Source: Hevea brasiliensis
Lineage: Eukaryota; Streptophyta; Magnoliopsida; Malpighiales; Euphorbiaceae
Length of the DNA: 64,000 bases
Reading direction: 5' to 3'
Assembly: GCF_030052815.1 (NCBI RefSeq)
Contig: NC_079510.1
Coordinates: 47,830,725 to 47,894,724 of the forward strand
Part shown: one piece after another, positions 12,087-21,960 of the stretch
Position numbering within the stretch: the first letter of the stretch is position 1
Layout: every line of letters begins with the position of its first letter
Translations under genes and position numbers: made by a program
Notes under the pieces: generated by a model
The model's database searches: none
The model's input: the letters and a program-made list of their open reading frames with translations, nothing else
Told to the model about the DNA's origin: nothing

Positions 12087-13283
12087 TTAATCAATGGTAG
12101 GATATGAAGCTCGCATTGCAATGCCACATAGACCTTCTCTGGCATAGACATCTCTCTCAAGCTTCATGTAGCCATTTTCTCCCCAGTTGACACCCCATGA
12201 GTTCTTGATGAGCCAGTACTTGGAACCATACTCCGCGCTTGTCCCATACCCAACCAGAGTAACAGCATGGTTTAGTCGAGTCCCACAATCCCCATTGAAC
12301 ACCCCCCCACTGTAAAGCTTGAAGGTACTTGCATCGATGGCCACTGAGACAGGTTGGTTCGCTACTGCCATTTTTAGGTAGCTCTCGTCGTTGCTGGGTA
12401 CGTTTCGATAACCAGTTATCTTTGCAGCAGAGTTGCTCGCTGTCCCACTATTGCACATTCCTTGCACTTGATTGTAGGGGTAATCATCTTCTGAGACGAT
12501 GCCTTGGTTTTGTATTATGTATTCGAAAGCGTTAGTCATCCAACCGCCACCACAGCCATTATTATTACTCACACAATCCACTAATTGTTGCGCAGAAAGG
12601 GACACGCCGTTGCGAATTATTCCTTCCACGGCTCCTACGGATGAAAATGCCCAACAACAACCTGAAGTGCAATAATACAAATGAAAATTACAGGTTAGTT
12701 ACTATTAAATTTTGGGCCCAGAGACTTTGAATGAATATTAGTATAAAATTCACTTTAATGGTTATAATCATCCAAGTTGGATTCTTTCCTCACGTTCCTT
12801 AATAAAAGGAAAGAAAATATCTTAATTCTTACCACATTGTTGTTGGTTCTTGACGGATGTGACAACTCCTTCGACTTCCCTCCAGTCTTTGTTTTCTGGC
12901 ACTTCATCAGCCTGGTCTGCATATTTGAATGGTGTTGTTTTATTTGTTTTTGGGAGTGAGGGCATCCTGTATCCAGTGTAGGTAGCTAAGAATTCTTCAT
13001 CAGTTAAGTCTGCAAATATATTGAGACTCAACTGATACGTCTTATTGATTGCGTTACTGTTGAAATTTTCGATGAATTCCAAGTTGGTCTTGAATATCTG
13101 AAATCGCCTCTCTTTCTCTGCATTGTCCTGATAATTTCGTCCATGGTGCGCCATCCATTGTTCGTGCTTCTGAGTAATGGCATCTTCATCTATGAATGGT
13201 CGTCCAGACATGGATTGAGTTGCCCATGTCCCTAACATCATCAACACATTGATCAAAACTTTTGCTTGGAGGGAAAGAGCCAT
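12087..13283 (-). CDS. papain-family cysteine protease, SAG12-like, 341 aa
   Basis: Two exons on the minus strand, 12833-13283 and 12087-12661, are joined at TGTG|GTAAG ... TTCAG|GT, giving 341 residues. Residues 1-~24 form a hydrophobic secretion signal. The I29 propeptide shows the full ERFNIN pattern (E56, R60, F64, N67, I71, N75) and NIFAD. The mature enzyme starts around V128 (VPENKDW). The catalytic residues are all present: Q147, C153 in CGCCWAFSS, H282 in LNHAVTLVGYG and N304 in KNSWGVNWGE. The CGCCW variant, with Cys instead of Ser before the catalytic Cys, is common in the SAG12/ervatamin-like group. The protein should be secreted or vacuolar and act in senescence, stress or seedling proteolysis. 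There are no breaks, and a TATA box lies ~70 bases upstream. Confidence 0.95.
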
Positions 13284-13349
13284 GGTTTAATTAATTAATT
13301 TGCAAATAGGAAATGGCTTGGTTTTGCTTTTTTGTGCATTGAACCTACG

Positions 13350-13357
13350 TATATATA
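13350..13357 (-). promoter_or_regulatory. TATA box of the cysteine protease gene
   Basis: TATATATA preceded by C on the minus strand, 67 bases upstream of the ATG. Confidence 0.6.
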
Positions 13358-13521
13358 GAGGACATGAATTGGTTCACATACAAAGCTTAGCTGGCATGCA
13401 TCCTCTAACGTCCTCATTGGGTTGGACGGATTTTCTTCCCAATATTAATATGAAATATCTAGCCTGTTCAGATTTAGAGTCTCCATTTCTCTACTTCCCT
13501 CGCTAAGAAAACAAAAAACGA

Positions 13522-13718
13522 CGAGCCGAACTTGACTGGCCAAGTCAAAGCGGCGTCAACTATCCAACTCAAATTTGCAACATTATTCACTCGCAAATCA
13601 TGGCTTCAAAGTACAATCTTAAATCAATCACTTGCACCATTTTTTTTCTGTAATTTAATTAATCAGCTGTGTGATTGTAGGGTTTTTAATGCTCTGCCCA
13701 AATTTTTCAATAATATAA
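13522..13718. repeat. direct repeat copy A upstream of the protease gene
   Basis: Starts CGAGCCGAACTTGACTGGCC and ends near GCTCTGCCCAAATTTTTC. It matches 13881-14079 in the same orientation, with a period of ~359 bases. Copy A also has inverted W-box cores (TTGACT ... AGTCAA) at 13532-13548. Confidence 0.75.
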
Positions 13719-13880
13719 ATAAACAGCGTTTGTGTAATTTCATAAAAGAAAATTCAAGTCATGAAAGAAAAATGGCGTTTGAGGAAAGCAAAGTTGGGTG
13801 CACACTGGAGTCATTAATGGTGGCATGGAAAAGGAGAAGGATTCAATTTTGAAGTGAAAATGACTGCCAAACCCAAATGT

Positions 13881-14079
13881 CGAGCTGAACTTGACTGCCA
13901 AGCCCAAAGTAGCGTCAACCATCCAACTCAAACTTGCAAGTTGCGACAGTCATGATTGATTGACAAATCATGGCATTTACATCATTCACTTGCACCCTTC
14001 TGTCGGTAATTGGATCAATCAGCTGCGTAATTGTAGGATTTTTAATGCTCTGCTCAAATTATTTGTTTCCAATAATATG
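13881..14079. repeat. direct repeat copy B upstream of the protease gene
   Basis: Starts CGAGCTGAACTTGACTGCCA and ends near GCTCTGCTCAAATTATTTG. It shares the GCGTCAAC.ATCCAACTCAAA, AATCATGGC and TAATTAATCAGCTG-type blocks with copy A at an estimated 75-80% identity. Confidence 0.75.
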
Positions 14080-16005
14080 CATGCCACACTCCCTACAATG
14101 GATTGGAAGTTTCTTTTTAAATTTTATCTTTGGATATTTTTATTTTTAAATAAAATAGAGACTATCAAATTACAGAAAACTTATTTAATTTTTGTTTTTT
14201 TATGTTGTAAGATGATCATTTGATTGCGAAATTATAATACTCTCCTTGATTTCCTCTTAGTTTATTTCTTTTATTTAATTTTGAATTAAATTTAAATTTA
14301 GAATTTTATAATGTTAAAAATAATTATAATATTATTAAATTAAAATTCATTAATCTCTTTTTACTTATTCGTCAATGATCAATCTGAGTTTAACCAATGC
14401 AGATTTTTCTACTACACAATCTTACCTCTCATTGTGTATAAAAGATTATGAAACTGATTTGAGATATTGAATATATTGCGCACTACGGGCTTCTCGCGCC
14501 TCACAGTGTTACGCCGAGCCCTTTTTGGAGACAACGATGCTCAACTCTTAATTCTATTTGCTTCGTATGAAATATTTTTTAAAAGATTCTTTTTTTTTTT
14601 TGTACTTTTTAATATTTAATATATTTAAAAAAATAAATAAATAGAAATATAGACACTGAACTCCTTTTTTAACTATGTTTATTTCATAGAAAATTTTGTT
14701 TTAGAAAACTTTTTTCAGTATTTTTTAGTGTTTAAAAATTTTAAAAAATAAATTAATAAAAAAAATTAATTATTTTTTTAAATTTTAATAATTTTATTAA
14801 AATTATTAACAAATTTAAAATTTTTTAGTGTTAAGTGCTTTGTTATTCGAATACATTTGCATAAAGTATTAATTAAATATAAAATATATATTTTTAAATA
14901 TTATATTTTAAATTAATAAAATTTAATATTTATATAATTATTAAATTTTAAAATATAAATTATTAATAAAAATATTCGACTTAAAGCTTAATTATAACCT
15001 GTATTTATTGAGAAAGTTTAATTTAATATATTTTTAACTTTTTATCTAATTTATCTTATAAGTTTTAATTTAAGTTTAATTTAGCTTAAAAATCTAGAAA
15101 AATTGAGTTTATTGATTTTTTTTAATTTAAATCAAAAAATAAAAAAATTAAACTTATTAATTTTTATTTAAATCAAGAAATTTAGCTCGTAAATTTTAAT
15201 TTTTGAGTTAGATTGAATTTAAATTGAAATTTATAGATTATTTTAGACAAAAAAGATGAAAATAAACTAAATTAAAATTTTTCAATATAAACAAGAATAA
15301 AACTAAATATTTTACCAAAAACATTCTATAAACATTATTAATTGAAAAATTACAAAGCTAAACAGATCGTAATAATATTCAATAATCAGATTTAAAACTA
15401 ATTCAAATAATTTAAAATGAATTTTAATCGACTTACAATGAATTTAAATATTGAAATTATTAATTAAATTTAAATTTAAATATAATAATTTTTAAAAATA
15501 CTCTATTGTTGCCGTCTCTATTATCAATTACTAAATAAATTTTCCTCTCAAATTTTGGGTTTAGGCTATATCGTAGATTGCAGCTTAAAAAACAAAACTG
15601 GTAGATTACTTCAAATTTGGGTCCAAATTTTATAAATATGTTCCTCCAGTCTTCTTGAATATGCATTTTTTTATTTATTTTAATAAACGTGGCACTGTTG
15701 AATAATAAAAATTTTCTTATTTAATTTAGATGTAATTTATTATAAATTTAAAATATAAATATATTATTTTATTTTATTTTATATATGAATTTCAAGTATA
15801 TAATATACGAGAAGAATTGTACTGAATGATTAATGTTAAACACTAAAAATTTTTGGATGATCCGTTGGACAATAGAAAATCCCTATGCTCTCACAAACGG
15901 CTGAATTCAATGTGACGAATATATCATTGATACTGTAAATTTTCTCACAGTGGTCTAGAAAATAGTAAAGTAATATGAAATGTGACGAATATCTGTGCTA
16001 TCTTT

Positions 16006-16079
<74 letters not shown>

Positions 16080-16334
16080 AACAAGCAAACCTTTATTCTG
16101 ATAAGAAACAGAAGATAAACATGCGATAATTTCGTTCACACATGTAAACAAGGATAGCAGCCGGCTAAGTAAACCAATTCTGGTGGTTAATACAATGCTA
16201 CTCACTTTGATTTCTCCATATATATTCGTCTTATTCATATGATTAATTGTTATAAATAATGGCATTTCCTCAACTTCAATCAAAAAAATTAACCTCAAAG
16301 TTATTGATACAAAGAAATTAGGAACCCATCAAGT
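14080..16334. other. AT-rich intergenic region
   Basis: No gene is recognised. A short GC-richer island at about 14478-14560 stands out from the AT-rich background but has no identifiable content. The DUF538 promoter should lie at the right end. Confidence 0.55.
16011..16078. repeat. long (TA)n microsatellite
   Basis: About 68 bases of TA dinucleotide, ~260 bases upstream of the DUF538 start codon. On the minus strand it produces a spurious Tyr-Ile repeat in an open frame. Confidence 0.97.
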
Positions 16335-16748
16335 ATGGCAGACAATAAGGAAGGAGGAATTGTGAAGAAGGGTCATGAAGAGGGGATCAAAATGGCAGTT
16401 TCTATCCTCGAGGAGTTTGAACTTCCTCTGGGGCTTCTCCCTCTTGAAAATGTGATAGAAGTTGGTTTCGTTAGGCGTACCGGATACATGTGGATCCAGC
16501 AAAAGAAGAAGGTAGAGCACAACTACAAGATGATCAGCAAGCTTGTGAGCTATGACACTGAAGTAACTGGTTTTGTCAGCAAGAAGTTGATCAAGAAACT
16601 CAAGGGAGTGAAGGCTAAGGAGCTCATGCTCTGGCCTCCAGTTAGTGAGATTATTGTTGATGACCCACCTACTGGCAAAGTTCACTTCAAAAGTCTTGCT
16701 GGGATCACCAAAACTTTCCCAGTTGAGGCATTTGCTGCTGGCCAGTGA
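16335..16748 (+). CDS. DUF538 family protein, 137 aa
   Basis: A single-exon gene with a complete DUF538 domain over nearly its whole length. Hallmark segments are LPLGLLPLENVIEVGF, TGYMWIQQKKK, ISKLVSYDTEVTGFV, KLKGVKAKELMLW and VDDPPTGKVHFKSLAGI, ending FPVEAFAAGQ. Length and lack of an intron fit small cytosolic members of the family, such as the At5g01610-like group, and there is no signal peptide. DUF538 proteins are plant-specific and linked to trichome and stress phenotypes, but their biochemical activity is not firmly established. The start is the first Met of the frame, with an ATGGCAGAC context favourable for plants. No break is seen. Confidence 0.93.
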   Translation: MADNKEGGIVKKGHEEGIKMAVSILEEFELPLGLLPLENVIEVGFVRRTGYMWIQQKKKVEHNYKMISKLVSYDTEVTGFVSKKLIKKLKGVKAKELMLWPPVSEIIVDDPPTGKVHFKSLAGITKTFPVEAFAAGQ

Positions 16749-17114
16749 AGCCACAGCGAAAATTTGTTGAAGTTCCATTAGGAACCTGTGACAGTTCTAT
16801 CTTAAATATACTTGTCCTTTTGCTGCACTGTATTTCCTTCTTTCTTTTTGCAATTCTCTCATCAAAGATTTGATGACTTAATTATGCTAGTTTTAAAGAA
16901 AGCAAATAAAGTTCAATACGATGTTTTTGTTAGATATTGTTTGGCAAGCTCATTGCAATTGTACTAGCTAATGTGGACAAGAACATTATTCTTAGCTGCA
17001 TAACTTGTATGCTTTCTGGTTTTCTCCTTCCACCCTGCACTCGGCTTGTCTTTGAGTGAACCTTTCTCTCTGTTTTTTTCATTTCAATTCACTAATGTGG
17101 AGCTAAAGAGCAAG
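16749..17114. other. 3' flank of the DUF538 gene
   Basis: Probably 3' untranslated region and spacer up to the LTR retrotransposon. No gene is seen. Confidence 0.5.
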
Positions 17115-17540
17115 TGTTATGGACGCATTGTGGGACCTCTCAGCAAAGCTGGCTGAATTTTCAGGATTTACTTCCTATTATTATTAAATATTAATTCTTG
17201 TTTTAATTAAGATTTATTTCCTTTTGAAAATTGTTATTTCTCTAATACAGGGATTGCTATTATTATTAGGACTTCTAATTCTAGTAGAATTCTAATAAAT
17301 CTTGTGTAAATCTCTCTTATAAAAAAAGTCACTTGAATTAATAATATTAAGTATAACTATTTTCAACTAGACTCCCTCTCTCCTCCAACAAGTCTAAGGT
17401 TAGAACTCTTTTTTTACGAGTTCATGTTTTCAGCAACAATATGTTAAGGAAAGAATGAGAGAAAGCAAAAACTTTACCTTGTGAGTCAGATTTCACTACT
17501 AATAAGCCCATGACTAGATCGTAAAGGAGAGATCATAACA
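17115..17540 (+). repeat. 5' LTR
   Basis: Begins TGTTATGGACGCATTGTG and ends GATCATAACA, followed directly by the primer-binding site. Confidence 0.82.
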
Positions 17541-18445
17541 AATTGGTATCAAAGCTGGTTGTCATGGATGATACAAATCCAATAGAAGAATTGAGGGTGC
17601 TATTCCAAGAAGCACAAGTATTGACTGAAGCAAGGATAGCACAGGCTGAATCAAAGATGAAAGATCTATTGATTTAGTTACACTGATGTGAATAATTTTT
17701 TTTAAACCAACAGATGCTAGAAACAGATAAGGTGAACCTCACAGCATTCCATATGACGAGAGAGACATAACTCTAGTTCTATAGATTAGAACTAAAACCC
17801 CAATTATCGTGGATCGCGCTCAAAGAATATTGCAATTTGAGATTTAAGCCTCTACTCAGTAGCAGTCCTTTAGGAATTGGCTAATTTGAAGCAGATAGGG
17901 ATGATGGAAGAATACCAACATCAGTTTTAGAGCCTTCTAGCTCATGCAACAACAGTTCGAGTAGATCAAGAAGTTGATTTGTTTACAACAGGCCTGACAT
18001 ATTTAATACGGATTGATGTAAAGATGTAAAATCCCCCAAGCTTGGTGGCAATTGTGAACCTGACAAAAGCATTTCAAAGAAAACAACAGCTAGAAGAAAA
18101 TTGGATAAATTCATAGTTCAATATAAGAATAATACCTACTTCATCAATTTCTGCCTATAACCAAGGTTATTGCTAACCAGGCCATTAGCAAATTATAGAA
18201 TTCCAATTTAGGAAGTGTTTCATCCCCCTTTATTAAAAGATTGAGCTGTCCAAAGATAGCTGAGCAAAAAACAAAGGGGCTTTGTTATAATTGTGACGAA
18301 CCATATTCCTCCAATTATCAATATAAGAAGTCGTTTTGGTTAGAGATGGATAATTCAAAGGAAGCAATAGAGCAAAGAGACTATAGGTGATTCGTAGTCT
18401 TATCCTGTTGAGGTTGAGTACAAGCTCTTTCTCTTGAGGGATTGA

Positions 18446-18880
18446 TGTCATGGAAGCATTGTGAGACCCCTTGGCAAAGCTAGTTGAATTTTCGGGTTTT
18501 ACTTCCTTTTATTAGTATATATTAATTCTTGTTTTTATTAAGACTTATTTTCTTTTCAAAATTATAATTCCTTTTATACAGAGATTGCTATTATTATTAG
18601 AACTTCTAATTCTATTATAATTCTAGTAAATCTTTTGTAAACCTCTCTTATAAAATGGTTCACTTGAATTAATAATATTAAGCAAAACGATTTTCAATTA
18701 AATTGAGATTTAGACTCTCTTTTCCCCAATAAGTCTAATATTGGAACTCTCTTTCCACAGGCTCACATTTTCAGTAACAGTAAGTTGAGGAAAGAACCGA
18801 GGTAAAACAAAGTTTTAACTTTTGAACCAAATTTTACTATTAATAAGCCCATGACTAGATCTGAGCAAGAGATTATAACA
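18446..18880 (+). repeat. 3' LTR
   Basis: Begins TGTCATGGAAGCATTGTG and ends GATTATAACA. It is clearly homologous to the 5' LTR but carries many substitutions, so the insertion is not recent. A purine-rich CTTGAGGGA just before it fits a polypurine tract. Confidence 0.82.
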
Positions 18881-18885
18881 GAAAG

Positions 18886-19538
18886 ACATCGCCAAAAGCG
18901 CTCTTTTGAACAAAGTCATAGCCCCAAACCAAGCAACTCCATTTGCTGTTTTCGAAGTGAAATACAAAAGGATTTGAATGAATCTCAAAGATGACAACTT
19001 GTTAGTGGGATGATTGTTTTAATTGTTTAGTTAATTTGGTTAACATGTCTTTTGTCGAGAAGACGGAATAGTAGTGAACATAGGAAAGCAGATGAGCTGC
19101 AAAGGAGTGTTGATTGAAGAGTACGAATTCCATGGATAGGTAGAGAATGCTACTGACGAGAATCAAGCATCTGTAAACTGTAATCTGATAGAGAATAAGA
19201 CCAATATGACAAGTTAAGAAGAGGAATTTAGAACTTAAATATATGAGTTAAGTTGTCAATTAGCCAAATAGAAAGGGATATTTCCATAGAGAGAAAACAC
19301 GATAGCTTACATGTCCACATTTGCAGCTAAACTTGAGTAAATTTTAGCGGGGAAGAAAAACTCGAAACATTGAACATTTTTTTTTTAAAATAACATTATG
19401 CTTAATGTTGTTGTATAATGATAAACAAAATATCTGCTCAGGAAAACATAAATTCCCTTGTTACAAGTGTTTTGTTGAAATTTTCTATGATGATGAAGCT
19501 CCAAAGACAAAAATTAGATAATTTAATAGTTCTGCCTC
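18886..19538. other. intergenic region between LTR element and PTF2
   Basis: No gene is seen. The right end is likely the 3' untranslated region of the minus-strand gene. Confidence 0.5.
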
Positions 19539-21119
19539 TTAATTGAACACATGCAAGTCCAACAAGGTATTGTAGTGTCCCTTCTCAATTTCCTCCTCTT
19601 TCACCTGATGAAGAAGGAGGGTCTCAATTACAAAATCTTCCCAATCAATTCCTTTTGCCCTTGTTTTCCTTTTCCTCTTCCGAGTATGTGAATCTTCCAG
19701 AACACAAAGGTCACTACCATCACCTGAATTAGCATTCCATGGATGCATAATCTTTTCAATGCGCAACCTTGCAGCATTTATCCTTGCTCTCCTCCTCTTA
19801 ACTGCCAAATGACCATTAACAAAAGATGGAGGCATAGGATTTAATCCCACATCTTTTTCCAATATTTGCTTCAACAAAAGCTTCTTGCTCAATTCTGATT
19901 TCCCATTCCACCATTCTGTTGGATGAAGCTCAAGCCCCATATTGCTTTTCCTCCTATGAACACCTCCATTTTCTATTGCATACTTACCACTGCCACCCTC
20001 CTTCAAGAACTTGTTATAAACCATGGACAAGCACTCATGTGAAAGCTGAAGCTTACCCACATCACCATCGCCCATTTTATTCACGCCACTGCCATTTTTG
20101 AGCTCAAAATACTGAGAATCATCATACTCCGCACGATCCTCTTCAACACCATATTCAATATCCTTTCTCAAACAGTGGCTAACCACCTCCCCCAAATCAA
20201 ATCCAACACACTCCAAACTGGCCCCCTCCCTACCACACTTTGCCATTGACTTCATCTCCATATAACGAATCACAAAAGGGACATTTTTCACAATGTTCTT
20301 CATTGTCACATCTTTCCCCCATGGTAATGCCTCTGCCACTTTCACAAGCACCTCTAACAATTCCCTATACCTCAATCTACAAGTGGACACTGCTGCGTGC
20401 ACCTCCCTTGCCACTTCCTCAATCTTCAAACCCTCAACCCCATTCAACTCTGCCACCAACACCAGAACTGCTGCCACAATTGGTGATGGCCTTCGCCCTG
20501 TGGATAAAAACCATTTTATTGCACACTGTATCAAAAACACACCTTGTTCTTGCATTCTCTCAACTTTATTGCTCTCAATCCTCCCTGCATTCGACAAATT
20601 TCTCACTACCTTCTCAAATGAGCTAACTATATCAAACTCAGGCAACTTTATATTCAAATGATCAACAACCCGCATTATCATTCTACCCAATTCATGAACA
20701 TCACAACCAATTACATTACCAATCTCTGCAATAGATAAAGACTTGTTATCTCTCCTGACTACAACATAAGCACAGGCACCTATCAAAACTGGGAACCAAT
20801 CGCCTTGCCCAAACTCACCTTCTGTGATTTTATCAATCATGGATTTGATTTCGCTAACTTTTTGGCCTACTAAATCCAACTTGAAGGTTATTTCATCGAT
20901 AAGTTTATTTGCTTCAAAGATTTTTTTGTCTCGGTAATTTAAGACACTACCAGCACCTGAAGTGCCGACACGGATAAACACGCCTTCTGGACCACTGACA
21001 CCGCCGGTGCGAGCTTCGTAGTTGTCGAATTCTTGGACGGCACCGCATGACTCACAAACCAGTAAGCCAGTGACGTCGTCACGGATTAGGGATCTGTGTC
21101 CGCAGCGGTTGCAAGGCAT
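19539..21119 (-). CDS. PTF2: plant-specific TFIIB-related protein PTF2, 526 aa
   Basis: An uninterrupted coding exon. The N-terminus MPCNRCGHRSL with VCESCG at residues 22-25 is a TFIIB-type zinc ribbon (C3, C6, C22, C25). Residues ~70-300 hold two degenerate cyclin-like repeats, including IGACAYVVVRRDNKSLSIAE and AAVLVLVAELNGVEGLKIEE. The divergent C-terminal half ends in basic RKRKRKTRAK and acidic segments. This layout matches plant PTF2 (pollen-expressed TFIIB-like factor), which contacts TBP and RNA polymerase and is needed for pollen and embryo development in Arabidopsis. I chose the Met before CNRCG. The frame stays open for 71 more codons upstream, but that stretch contains a T16 run and a 3' splice site and is best read as 5'-UTR and intron. 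Confidence 0.9.
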   Translation of the reverse strand: MPCNRCGHRSLIRDDVTGLLVCESCGAVQEFDNYEARTGGVSGPEGVFIRVGTSGAGSVLNYRDKKIFEANKLIDEITFKLDLVGQKVSEIKSMIDKITEGEFGQGDWFPVLIGACAYVVVRRDNKSLSIAEIGNVIGCDVHELGRMIMRVVDHLNIKLPEFDIVSSFEKVVRNLSNAGRIESNKVERMQEQGVFLIQCAIKWFLSTGRRPSPIVAAVLVLVAELNGVEGLKIEEVAREVHAAVSTCRLRYRELLEVLVKVAEALPWGKDVTMKNIVKNVPFVIRYMEMKSMAKCGREGASLECVGFDLGEVVSHCLRKDIEYGVEEDRAEYDDSQYFELKNGSGVNKMGDGDVGKLQLSHECLSMVYNKFLKEGGSGKYAIENGGVHRRKSNMGLELHPTEWWNGKSELSKKLLLKQILEKDVGLNPMPPSFVNGHLAVKRRRARINAARLRIEKIMHPWNANSGDGSDLCVLEDSHTRKRKRKTRAKGIDWEDFVIETLLLHQVKEEEIEKGHYNTLLDLHVFN

Positions 21120-21960
21120 GACCACAAAGATTCTAGAGGCGTCTGTCTTGCATTTGGATTGCGAGCAAATTTGTAGTTTCCGGGAAAGTAAAGAGAAGGT
21201 TTCCCAAAGGTTGTGGGAACAGTCAATTCGGTTTTGAACTGATCCAAAAAAAAAAAAAAAACCAACAATCGAATTATTAGAAATATAAAAACCCATCCAA
21301 ACTGAATTTAATACAGAATCAAACCGAACCAAACCAAAATATTCAATTTAGTAATTCAGTTTTCTTTGGGTAAACCGAACTTAATTTTTAACAAACAAGA
21401 AAAATATTCATTCACAGCTGTGAGTTGTGCTACCGGATCAATTAACCCATTGCAAACAAGCAAACAAGAATAACAGGATCTCCATTTGGATGCAACAATA
21501 TAGCAGATCAAAACTGGTGCTAACATATCAATTTTTGTATTCTAAGATTAAACAAACTAATTATTATAACAATTTTATTTCATCTATTCAGCTTTCCCAC
21601 AAACTAAAAATCTCCAAAACATGCATCATCACATACAAAATACAGAATCAACAATCCAGAATCCCAAAATCCCAAAATCCAAACAACTAATACAAAAATT
21701 CTCTCCGTTTCAAGAAAACAATAAAAATTCTCAAAAAACACCAACCCAGCAGTACCTGTTTGGGAGAGCAAAGAATGAAATCTGAGGAGACAGAATTCGA
21801 AGTTGCGCCGTTTTCCAGAATCACCCAGAGAAAAAATAGGGTTTAATTCTTTGGTAGTTGCAGAAATCCCACGAACTAATATCACAGACTTGAAACTAAA
21901 CTTCGATGGCAGCCACAGAGTTTAAACGGAATAATGAAATCGATGAATAAAAGCGAAATA
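21120..21960 (-). other. PTF2: 5' untranslated region of PTF2 with an intron
   Basis: A polypyrimidine tract followed by GGATCAG gives a 3' splice site at 21239-21240. AAACAG|GTACTG gives a 5' splice site at 21755-21756. A leader intron of about 517 bases therefore separates the untranslated first exon (from ~21757 upstream) from the coding exon. The transcription start is not known. Confidence 0.6.

Larger units (their letters stand above)
17115..18880 (+). mobile_element. short LTR retrotransposon with decayed gag only (TR-GAG-like, Gypsy-type)
   Basis: Two direct LTRs (17115-17540 and 18446-18880) flank ~900 bases. Right after the first LTR is AATTGGTATCAAAGC, a near-match to the usual initiator-Met-tRNA primer-binding site. 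The interior reads as plant Gypsy gag with many stops and frameshifts: IEELRVLFQEAQVLTEA, VNLTAFHMTRE, LSWIALKEYCNLRFKPLL, EYQHQF and QATTVRVDQEVDLFT-like text. A remnant CCHC zinc knuckle (LCYNCDEPY) lies just before the second LTR. No protease, RT, RNase H or integrase is present. The 5-base flanks GCAAG (17110-17114) and GAAAG (18881-18885) look like a target duplication with one mismatch. Confidence 0.8.

Noticed and set aside
15945..16298. 117-codon minus-strand open frame
   Set aside because: Its length comes from the (TA)n microsatellite, which reads as a Tyr-Ile repeat; no domain.
16329..16778. 149-codon minus-strand open frame
   Set aside because: Antisense shadow of the DUF538 gene.
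20240..20661. Plus-strand open frames opposite PTF2
   Set aside because: Antisense shadows with no domain.
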